Below the pieces are notes generated by a model. It saw nothing but the letters and a program-made list of their open reading frames with translations. It did no database searches and was not told where the DNA came from. Positions 12,971 through 19,078 of a stretch of DNA of 19,078 bases are shown piece after piece; the first letter of the stretch is position 1; the number at the start of each line of letters is the position of its first letter. Origin of the DNA: CAYGWP01 sp964353455 (GTDB taxonomy: Bacteria; Planctomycetota; Phycisphaerae; FEN-1346); assembly GCA_964353455.1 (NCBI GenBank), contig CAYGWP010000272.1, positions 1 through 19,078 of the forward strand. Reading direction: 5' to 3'. The position numbers and the translations under genes are program-made.

Positions 12971-13666
12971 ATGAAGTCAAGCGTCCTGTTGTGCACGGCG
13001 GCGGTCCTGGGACTGGCGGTCCTCGTGCTGCCCGCGCGGGCGGCGACCGATGAGGGCCAGGGGCCGGCGCTCGGCGGACTCCGCGCTCGCCTCATGGAAA
13101 AGTTCGACGCCAACCATGACGGCAAACTCGATGAACAGGAACGCGCCGCTGCAAAGGCCTCGATCCAGGGACGCCGCGGCGAACTCATCCAGAAGTTCGA
13201 CTCCAGCGGCGACGGCAAGTTGGATGAACAGGAACGCGCCGCCGCAAAGGATGCACTCAGGTCGAAACTCCAGGGCCGCCGCGAGGAGATCATGAAGAAG
13301 TTCGATAAGGACGGCGACGGGAAACTCGACGAGCAGGAGCGCGCCGCCGCCAAGGAGTCCATCAAGACCCGCATCGCGGAGAATCATCCGGAGGCCTTCA
13401 AGAAACTCGACACCAACGGCGACGGCAAGATCGACGATGCCGAATGGGAAGCCGCCAAGGAGGCATTCAAGGCCCGCTTCCAGGGACTCCGCGGAGAAAT
13501 CATGAAGAAGTTCGATAAGGACGGCGACGGGAAACTGGACGAGCAGGAACGTGCCGCCGCCAGGGAGGCGATCAAGGAGAAGTTACAGGACGGGGCCGGC
13601 GGCGCTGCCGGAAACCTGCGCGAGCGCATCGAGCAGTGGCGCGCCCAGCACGGCGCCGGCAAGTAA
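12971..13666 (+). CDS. Secreted protein with five EF-hand motifs
   Basis: This 231-residue protein has a good ribosome site (AAGGAGA) before ATG 12971 and a signal peptide (residues 1-24, cleavage after ARA). Five 12-residue EF-hand loops lie at 46-57, 77-88, 112-123, 147-158 and 182-193, with spacing of 31 then 35 residues. All carry Asp at positions 1 and 5, Gly at 6 and Glu at 12, as needed for calcium binding. Most read DGKLDEQERAAA, nearly the same as in the sensor just upstream. The linkers are charged helices (QGRREEIMKK). A coding repeat (13289-13326 and 13499-13536, 38 identical bases) shows recent duplication of a 70-residue two-hand unit. The protein is probably an exported calcium buffer or ligand; no enzyme domain is present. 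Confidence 0.9.
   Translation: MKSSVLLCTAAVLGLAVLVLPARAATDEGQGPALGGLRARLMEKFDANHDGKLDEQERAAAKASIQGRRGELIQKFDSSGDGKLDEQERAAAKDALRSKLQGRREEIMKKFDKDGDGKLDEQERAAAKESIKTRIAENHPEAFKKLDTNGDGKIDDAEWEAAKEAFKARFQGLRGEIMKKFDKDGDGKLDEQERAAAREAIKEKLQDGAGGAAGNLRERIEQWRAQHGAGK
13289..13536 (+). repeat. Internal direct duplication in the EF-hand gene
   Basis: Bases 13289-13326 and 13499-13536 are identical over 38 bases, at an offset of 210 (exactly 70 codons). They encode the helix IMKKFDKDGDGKL of hands 3 and 5. Identity continues after one mismatch. Hand 4 between them is more diverged. Confidence 0.85.
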
Positions 13667-13667
13667 C

Positions 13668-13798
13668 ACTACAGCGCCACATAGGCCTTTGCGCGGTGGG
13701 TCTCCCGACCCACCGCGAGACGAAGCCAAGTTGGCGCGGTCGAAAACGCGGTTTGCGCGGCGGGTCGGGAGACCCGCCGCGCTAAGTGGCGCTGTAGT
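13668..13798. repeat. MITE-like two-hairpin element with ACTACAGCGCCAC terminal inverted repeats
   Basis: The termini ACTACAGCGCCAC (13668-13680) and its exact inverse (13786-13798) enclose two strong hairpins. These are CGCGGTGGGTC/GACCCACCGCG (13692-13717) and GCGCGGCGGGTC/GACCCGCCGCGC (13755-13782), each with a 4-base loop. It has no coding capacity. It begins right after the EF-hand stop codon (TAA at 13664-13666), so it may also end that transcript. Confidence 0.85.
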
Positions 13799-13889
13799 AG
13801 TAAACATCACCCACATACTGCCCCGTTGACGCAAAGCAGGAACCCGAAGGAGCCGCCAAATCACATGTTGCGTCCGGTGCACTTAATAT

Positions 13890-13936
13890 TGAGCGCCACT
13901 TGAGCCATGACGCGGTGGGTTCCCCCACCCGCCGCG
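13890..13936. repeat. Decayed relative of the 13668-13798 element
   Basis: GAGCGCCACTT resembles the end of the neighbouring element. It is followed by a hairpin of the same type, CGCGGTGGG (13911-13919) with CCCGCCGCG (13928-13936). Only one hairpin remains. Nothing was recognised in 13799-13889. Confidence 0.5.
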
Positions 13937-13970
13937 AGCCACGTACGTCGGAGCCCGTCCATGTGTTTCA

Positions 13971-14104
13971 CCCTCTCCCCATAGCCTGCCCGCCCGTTGT
14001 ATTGGCGGGCGGGAGAGGGTAGGGCGTTTCCATTTTCTCCCTCTCCCCTGGCGGGAGAGGGGTAGGGCTTGCCCGCCGTAGCCTCGGCGGAGGCGGGTGA
14101 GGGG
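13971..14104. repeat. CCCTCTCCC / GGGTGAGGGG type repeat, second copy
   Basis: It begins CCCTCTCCCC and ends GGGTGAGGGG, as in the element at 8268-8364. It contains inner hairpins GCCCGCC/GGCGGGC around 13990-14012 and CCCTCTCCC/GGGAGAGGG around 14039-14061, plus a GCCCGCCGTAGCCTCGGCGG stretch. It lies between the EF-hand gene and the PEP-CTERM remnant, which converge on it. Confidence 0.75.
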
Positions 14105-14113
14105 TTCGTGCCT

Positions 14114-14194
14114 TCACCGGTGCCAGCGCCGCAGGGCCACAAGCGCGCAACCGATCCCAAGCAGCAGGATTGTTGCTGGCTCCGGCGTAACGCC
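14114..14194 (-). pseudogene. C-terminal remnant of a PEP-CTERM exosortase-substrate protein
   Basis: On the minus strand, bases 14194 to 14114 encode GVTPEPATILLLGIG, then CALVALRRWHR and a TGA stop. This is a complete PEP-CTERM sorting signal: the (V)PEP motif, a hydrophobic helix and a basic RR end. The frame is not that of the restriction gene, whose TAG stop shares one base with the first codon here. The frame stays open only 8 codons further upstream, to a TAA at 14219-14221 inside the restriction gene, and has no start codon. The protein that once carried this tail is gone. The remnant implies that the host or a relative encodes an exosortase. Confidence 0.8.
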
Positions 14195-16734
14195 TACTCG
14201 CGGGACTCCAGGAGTTCCTTAAGAGCGTCCTCCCAGTCGCGCCCCAGTTCCTGCGCCTCATCCAGAATCTGGAACCGGAAAACGTGGTCCTTGAAGTCCT
14301 TGCCGAGTTGCTGCCAAGTGACCTTTTTGCCGACCTTCTCAAAATAATGGGCGACCTTGCGCTTGTATTCCGTGTCGGGATTGCCTTCTAGGTGCGCCCC
14401 TTTGCTCTCGATCACGATGACGCGGTGCTCCGGTCTCTGCTCCGTTCCGCTCTGGACCACAAAGTCCGGCCGGATGCGGTAACGCTTGTATCCCTGGACC
14501 GTGAAGTGCTCCGGGCCGACGAGGTTCCTGTACCACCACAGCACATCGGCGCTGGAATCCAGGCAGAGCGCGATCGCCCGCTCGTACTCATTCTGCGATT
14601 CGTGCTCCACGTAATCAAACAGCGACTTGGCGGGCAACCGACCGTCGTCGTGCGTCATGGGACGTACGCTGTTAACCGTAATGGATGCCGGAATCTCAAA
14701 ACGGCACTCCGCGCACTCAAGATAAAACCGGAGTTTCCCCTCGTTGAAAATCGCTGCAAACGCCGCCTCCGTCTGGGCGTCAATCTCGCCCTGCACGAAT
14801 GTCTGAATCCTGTCGCGCACAACGAATTTCACCAGGGCCAGCCGGTCGCGCAGGTCAAGTTCGGACTTGATTAGCCTCTCATATACGCTGCGCACAACAT
14901 GATGAATCTGCTTGTGGCTGAGGTACGCAAACGGGAGGCTTGCCGCAATCCAGCCCAGCACTTGCTCGTCGGATTCCAGGGCGTCCACATCTTTCTCACT
15001 CTGACGAATCAGGTCTTCGCCGAGGGTGATCGTGTAGTAGCGGTCCTTGGCTTCCTTAAGGGCTTCGGTAAGCGGCCAGTTGATTTCACCGTAGCGGAAA
15101 CGGGCAACGTCCACCTGGCTTACAAGATGCCTGAAGTAATCCAGCGCCTCATAGTGCTTGCCGTTCTTGACGCTGAAGTGCGGCAGGTAAATCTTCCCCT
15201 CGTAGGGCCTCGTGTAGTATGCGAGGAACTCATCGCGAATACGAACCGTGCGTTGCGGCCGACGGAAATCCGGGTCCGTGGCATCAACAACCGCGCCCGC
15301 CACGTCGCCCTCGTACCCTTCTTTCTCAAGCGCCTTCTTGACTTCCTTGGCTATCTCCCCGGCCCGCCGGTGCAGGCAGAAGACGTAACTCTCGTTCAAC
15401 TCCTGGCAGGGCGTGCGTTCCTGGTACGGCTGGCGCAGGATGCGGCCCACCAACTGCGTCATACTCATGCCGCTACCCACGTTGCAAAGAGACACCAGAA
15501 TGTACGCGAAGGGGCAGTCCCAGCCTTCCTGAAGAGCGCTCTTTGTGATAATCCATTCCACCGGGCAGAGAGGGTCGAGGAGATCAATGCCCTCGATGTC
15601 GTCGGTTTCCGATGTCTTGATCGCAATGGCGGTCTCAAGCACGCCGAGCCGTTCGATGAGGTATTCCTTCACCTGCTCGCTGTGAATGAACCCCGCGTCT
15701 CGCTGGTCGCGCCCGGTGCGTTGGACTTGCACGAGAATAATAGGCCGGATGTGTTGCGACTCGCCCGCCTTAGCCGTGTGCTCCGCCGCAAGGCGGGCGA
15801 GCGTTTCCCGGCGGTCGCGGGCCTGCGTCAGAACGTCCTTCCATAACTTCTGCCCGCTCGTGGCGATATTGAGGGGCAGTTTGATCATCTCTTCGTCCAG
15901 CAGTTCCTGGCCGCTGACGCGGCAGATGATATTCGTGCCCTTGCGCGGCGTGGCCGAGAGTTCCACCACCAGCGAGGCGTTGAATCCTTCGATGGTGCTC
16001 CGGGCCAGTTCGCTCGTCGCCTTGTGCCCCTCGTCAAGGATCACAGGCGGGCGGCATAGGCGCACCAGGTTGCCGATGGACGTGGCGGCAAGGTGTTGGC
16101 CCGACTCCTCATCATCAACGATCATGTCCAGGTTGGGGAACTGCTTCTTGAGGGCCTTATGGGTTTCGGGATCGTCTTCCGGCGGGAAATGCTGGACGAT
16201 GTTGCCCCCGCTGTCCTTGAAGAACTTCAGTTGCTCCCGCGTCTCGCGGTTGGTGCTGGCCAGTTGCACCACGAGGATGTTGAGGCAATCCCTCAGCCGC
16301 CCCGGCGAAAGACGCGCGATCTCGTGTTTCTCCCAGACTTCAATCCGCCGCGACACGGCATGTTCCAGCATGAGGCGGTACAAGTCGTTGCGGTCGCGCA
16401 GCCGCCTCAGGGTGTCACGGTAAATCTGGCTGCTCGGCACAACCCACATCACAAGGCCCGCGCCGTTGCGGTCCTTCAGCATCGTGCGGTACGCCGAACC
16501 GAGTATCTGCGTGGCAAGCAGCGTCTTGCCGCCGCCCGTCGGAACCTTGATGCAGAACGTCGGCAGGTCTTCGCCAAGGCCGTTCCTGTGCTCATGGTAC
16601 GGCCCGATTCTCAGGGACTCCCATGCGTCGAGGGCCGCGTGTCTTGAGTTGCCTTTGGCGCGCTCTTCCGAAAGCCGTGCGAGATACCGCTCGACTTCAT
16701 CTACGACGCGGCGCTGGAACTTCTTTAACTCCAT
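14194..16734 (-). CDS. res: Type III restriction enzyme, Res subunit (helicase-nuclease)
   Basis: This is an 846-residue protein. The superfamily 2 helicase core shows motif I PTGGGKT (65-71), motif II DEGH (234-237), motif III SATP (260-263), QEGWDCP (402-408) and motif VI QLVGRILRQP (427-436). The C-terminal nuclease of PD-(D/E)xK type has RPDFVV (D757) and VIVIESKGAH (E776, K778). Res translocates on DNA with Mod and cuts when two unmethylated sites meet. It follows the mod gene with a 7-base gap and only a weak ribosome site, so translation is probably coupled. No frameshift or missing catalytic residue was seen, so it looks intact. Its 3' end abuts a broken PEP-CTERM gene. Confidence 0.92.
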   Translation of the reverse strand: MELKKFQRRVVDEVERYLARLSEERAKGNSRHAALDAWESLRIGPYHEHRNGLGEDLPTFCIKVPTGGGKTLLATQILGSAYRTMLKDRNGAGLVMWVVPSSQIYRDTLRRLRDRNDLYRLMLEHAVSRRIEVWEKHEIARLSPGRLRDCLNILVVQLASTNRETREQLKFFKDSGGNIVQHFPPEDDPETHKALKKQFPNLDMIVDDEESGQHLAATSIGNLVRLCRPPVILDEGHKATSELARSTIEGFNASLVVELSATPRKGTNIICRVSGQELLDEEMIKLPLNIATSGQKLWKDVLTQARDRRETLARLAAEHTAKAGESQHIRPIILVQVQRTGRDQRDAGFIHSEQVKEYLIERLGVLETAIAIKTSETDDIEGIDLLDPLCPVEWIITKSALQEGWDCPFAYILVSLCNVGSGMSMTQLVGRILRQPYQERTPCQELNESYVFCLHRRAGEIAKEVKKALEKEGYEGDVAGAVVDATDPDFRRPQRTVRIRDEFLAYYTRPYEGKIYLPHFSVKNGKHYEALDYFRHLVSQVDVARFRYGEINWPLTEALKEAKDRYYTITLGEDLIRQSEKDVDALESDEQVLGWIAASLPFAYLSHKQIHHVVRSVYERLIKSELDLRDRLALVKFVVRDRIQTFVQGEIDAQTEAAFAAIFNEGKLRFYLECAECRFEIPASITVNSVRPMTHDDGRLPAKSLFDYVEHESQNEYERAIALCLDSSADVLWWYRNLVGPEHFTVQGYKRYRIRPDFVVQSGTEQRPEHRVIVIESKGAHLEGNPDTEYKRKVAHYFEKVGKKVTWQQLGKDFKDHVFRFQILDEAQELGRDWEDALKELLESRE

Positions 16735-16741
16735 CGGCAGG

Positions 16742-18433
16742 TCATTTCAGTTGAAACGGCACCAGCATCGGCCGGATGCGCTTGCCGCGCTCCACCTCAA
16801 ACTTCCGCAACTGGTCCTGATGCAGCCAGACCTTCTCGCAGTATATCACCCAACTTCGGTTCTTGTCCCTCTCGGCCAGGGCCTTGAGGGTCACAAGGCT
16901 CATCTCGCGGTCCTCTTTTTTGCGGTTGGGCGTGTAGAGAAGATAGTAACTCGTGCCGCCCGCCGCCTCCGTCGAGCCGATGAACCCCGATTCCGGGTCG
17001 ATCTTCTTCAAGTCGCACTGGCGGCTGGTTTCGGTGTAGAAGATGTACTTGGCCAGTTCCTCGAAGGATGGGAGTTTCTCGCCCAGGTCCCGGTACTCGC
17101 CGAAAAGCCGGTCGCCGACGCAGGCGTAGGTGAATGAGCCGCCGAGACCCTCAACCTTGACGTTGGCCTTCCTGCCTCTTGACATCCGACGCACGTAGGT
17201 ATAACCGTTTATGACGCGTCGTACGCGCTCTGCCGTAATGGTACGGCAAATGTTGATCTTCTCCTTCGCTTGGTCTTTGGTGTCGTGGGGAATCTGGACA
17301 AGCAGGAAACGGCGGCTCCCGCCATCTTCCTTATTCATGTCGAGGACGGCGTGGCCTGTAGTGCCAGATCCCGCAAATGAATCCAAAATGATATCTTGCG
17401 GCGTAGTTGAAATCTGGATTATGCGTTTGATGAGGGCAACTGGCTTGGGGGTTGTGAAGACCTCCTTGTCGGAGAGCACGCGCAAGTACTCCTGCTTTGC
17501 CTCTTGGGTGTGCCCGACGTCCTCGTAATCCCAGATGGTCTGCGGAATCAAGCCATCCTGCACTTCGCTGAGGAATCGCTTGATTCTCGGAACATTGTTT
17601 CCGTCCTCGCCCCACCAAATGCGGCCATCTGCATCCAGGTCCCAAAGGGTTTCCTCGGGTACGCGCCAATAACTGCCGCCCGGCGGACCATCTATCACCC
17701 TACCGCCAGGACACGTTATAGGATACTTCCCCTTACTGTAGTAGTTGCGCGCATCTAACCCGCCGGAGCGCCATGGCCCCCTGGGATCGTTATCCGGGTT
17801 CTCGTATTCCGCTTCCTGCTCTTCAGTTCGCGGAAGAAGATTCCGATTCCAACTTTCCTTACTCTTGGCGTAACAGACAAGATAGTCGTGGCTGGTTGAT
17901 AGGTATCTGCTCTGTTTTGGTCCAGTGCTGTTCCGCCAGATTATGGAGGCTACGAAGTTGTTCTCGCCGAAAACCTCGTCCATAATCATGCGTAGGTGTT
18001 GGACCTCGTTGTCGTCGATGCTGATGAAGATGGCCCCGTCGTCGCGCAGGAGTTCCTTGAGCAACTCAAGGCGCGGGTACATCATGCAGCACCACTTGTC
18101 GTGGCGGCAGGCGTCTTCGCCTTCCTTGCCCACGGTCTGGCCGATCCATTCCTTGAACTGCGGCTGCGTGAGGTTGTCGTTATAGACCCACCCCTCGTTG
18201 CCCGTATTGTACGGCGGGTCGATATAGATGCACTTCACGCGCCCGGCGTGCGTCGGAAGCAGGGCCTTCAGGGCCAGGAGGTTATCACCCTCGATGATGA
18301 GGTTGCCATCGAGGCCGGGCTTCTCGCCTTTGGGGATGACCGAGAGTTTCTCGTCAAACTCAAGCCGGTGGTGGGGCACACCGTGGTGGTACGACTCAAT
18401 CGCCGACTTTCCCTTGAACTGAAGCACTGGCAT
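16742..18433 (-). CDS. mod: Type III DNA methyltransferase, Mod subunit (adenine-N6)
   Basis: The protein has 563 residues. The motif order is that of beta-class amino-methyltransferases: DPPY in IYIDPPYNTGNEG (72-75) comes first, and the AdoMet-binding FAGSGT (353-358) comes later. The target recognition domain is expected between them (about 160-330). Its DNA (roughly 17350-17950) is visibly richer in A+T than the flanks. Mod methylates one strand of an asymmetric site and provides the specificity for Res. The ATG at 18433 has AGAGGA upstream and a good promoter about 95-120 bases before it. The genes are in the usual type III order (mod then res). The recognition site cannot be read from the sequence. 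Confidence 0.92.
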   Translation of the reverse strand: MPVLQFKGKSAIESYHHGVPHHRLEFDEKLSVIPKGEKPGLDGNLIIEGDNLLALKALLPTHAGRVKCIYIDPPYNTGNEGWVYNDNLTQPQFKEWIGQTVGKEGEDACRHDKWCCMMYPRLELLKELLRDDGAIFISIDDNEVQHLRMIMDEVFGENNFVASIIWRNSTGPKQSRYLSTSHDYLVCYAKSKESWNRNLLPRTEEQEAEYENPDNDPRGPWRSGGLDARNYYSKGKYPITCPGGRVIDGPPGGSYWRVPEETLWDLDADGRIWWGEDGNNVPRIKRFLSEVQDGLIPQTIWDYEDVGHTQEAKQEYLRVLSDKEVFTTPKPVALIKRIIQISTTPQDIILDSFAGSGTTGHAVLDMNKEDGGSRRFLLVQIPHDTKDQAKEKINICRTITAERVRRVINGYTYVRRMSRGRKANVKVEGLGGSFTYACVGDRLFGEYRDLGEKLPSFEELAKYIFYTETSRQCDLKKIDPESGFIGSTEAAGGTSYYLLYTPNRKKEDREMSLVTLKALAERDKNRSWVIYCEKVWLHQDQLRKFEVERGKRIRPMLVPFQLK

Positions 18434-18527
18434 GACAGGTCCTCTTCAAAGGGCGGGACGCGCAACCGCCGACGCGGCCCGGCACCACCATCGCTCTAGC
18501 GTCGAGTGAGCCGCCGGCCGCAACCCC

Positions 18528-18556
18528 TTTATACTGCCAGCCTTCCTCCGCGCCAA
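18528..18556 (-). promoter_or_regulatory. Sigma-70-type promoter for the mod-res operon
   Basis: On the minus strand, TTGGCG (18556-18551) and TATAAA (18533-18528) are separated by exactly 17 bases. Each box differs from consensus at one or two positions. Transcription would start near 18520, leaving a leader of about 87 bases before the mod ATG at 18433. Confidence 0.6.
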
Positions 18557-19078
18557 GTCCTATGTTCGCCTGCTTGCCGGTAATTTCGGGGCAGCCTGCG
18601 CCTTGCCTCTTTGCGGCTTGGCGTGCGCAAGTCATCGGCCTTACGCGTGGCGGATGAAAGGCGTTAAGTCGCCCCGATGGGGCTGCGAAAAAGAGGAAAG
18701 AAGGAGGGGGGGCGCGGGCTTTCGATTCCCAGGGCTCACGCCACTGGGCTATTGTCCTTCGCCCTTCCAGGGCTTCACAAGGTTGACGGCTTCTTGTTTG
18801 TGGCTCTCTGCGTCCTCGGCCTTCTCTGCGTCGGGTCCGTTGCCTTTTCGTCTCACCCCAGGTTCCCCTCTGCGTTCTCTGCGGCCTCCGCGGTGAGATC
18901 TGCTCCGTTGTTGCCTCTCCGTTCAATCCGCAATCCGCAATCCACAATCCGCAATCGACCGGTCCCGAGGCCACGGCGTACAGGTCCACAGCCAAAATTC
19001 CATACCGTATATGGTACTCGGACGGGCTTTGACCCCCCACTAATGGTATGCCCTGATGCCTGGCACCTGATTATTTTT
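18557..19078. other. Gene-free region made of short dispersed-type repeats
   Basis: I see no gene in these 522 bases. They contain a GCCCC-GAT-GGGGC hairpin (18671-18683), a stretch with CCCAG...CTGGG and GCCC...GGGC pairs (18728-18772), several CTCTGCG copies ending in a GCGGTGAGA block (18804-18899), a 7-base tandem repeat (18925-18957) and a small inverted pair CCATA/TATGG near 18999-19013. The long minus-strand frame across it translates these repeats and is not a gene. Confidence 0.65.
18925..18957. repeat. Tandem 7-bp repeat (AATCCGC)
   Basis: Four full units of AATCCGC lie in a row, the third reading AATCCAC, followed by a partial AATCG. It has no coding role. Strings like this recur between genes in many environmental genomes, as far as I recall. 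Confidence 0.8.

Noticed and set aside
11866..13374. Minus-strand open frame of 502 codons across three genes
   Set aside because: Its Ser/Arg-rich repeats are the complement of the EF-hand repeats, and it spans several real plus-strand genes.
13289..13552. Repeated units considered as a CRISPR or noncoding tandem array
   Set aside because: The repeats are in frame and encode EF-hands; there are no short uniform repeats with unique spacers.
13968..14342. Minus-strand open frame of 124 codons over the res 3' end and repeats
   Set aside because: It is out of frame with both res and the PEP-CTERM tail and consists largely of repeat translation (Pro-rich).
18396..19040. Minus-strand open frame of 214 codons upstream of mod
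   Set aside because: It translates intergenic repeats (the AATCCGC units give a WIADCGL string), crosses the mod promoter and overlaps the mod start.

Overview
The window is a GC-rich stretch from a bacterium that looks planctomycete-like. The grounds are a PEP-CTERM sorting tail, a Tat-type leader, two ECF sigma/anti-sigma pairs, secreted EF-hand proteins, unusual glycoside hydrolases, and many short dispersed palindromic repeats between genes. Related phyla (Verrucomicrobiota, Lentisphaerota, Hydrogenedentota, Armatimonadota) are not excluded. No rRNA, tRNA, CRISPR array or autonomous transposon was seen.

Layout. 1-1841 (minus strand): a secreted protein of unknown function with TIM-barrel-like features, followed 11 bases later by the Tat leader of a gene that runs off the window. 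2129-5005 (plus): an ECF sigma factor, a membrane protein that is probably its anti-sigma factor, and a four-helix membrane protein. Two-hairpin repeat elements sit in both gaps between these genes. 5074-5232 is a repeat cluster. 5355-8160 (plus): a small DUF433 (antitoxin-like) protein and a secreted GH38-like alpha-mannosidase relative whose metal site is altered. 8268-8364 is another repeat. 8431-13666 (plus): a GH116 glucosylceramidase/beta-glucosidase-like enzyme, then a second ECF sigma factor, a zinc-finger (HxxxCxxC) anti-sigma factor, a membrane-anchored CnrX/CpxP-like sensor carrying two EF-hands, and a secreted protein with five EF-hands. 13667-14113 is filled with palindromic elements. 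14114-18433 (minus): a type III restriction-modification pair (Mod then Res) whose 3' edge abuts the last 26 codons of a destroyed PEP-CTERM gene. 18528-18556 holds a good promoter for the R-M operon, and the rest to 19078 is gene-free and rich in repeats.

How the genes may work together. The most interesting unit is 11110-13666. The order sigma factor, ZAS-type anti-sigma factor, single-TM periplasmic sensor resembles CnrH/CnrY/CnrX-type metal signalling, but the sensor has gained Ca2+-type EF-hands closely matching those of the secreted protein encoded next. I infer a calcium (or other divalent cation) responsive envelope regulon, possibly linked to the GH116 enzyme whose stop codon lies just before the sigma gene. 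This is a hypothesis from domain content and gene order only. The glycoside hydrolases and the secreted protein at 84-1841 fit a glycan-degrading lifestyle. The R-M module appears to have been inserted or recombined into a PEP-CTERM gene.
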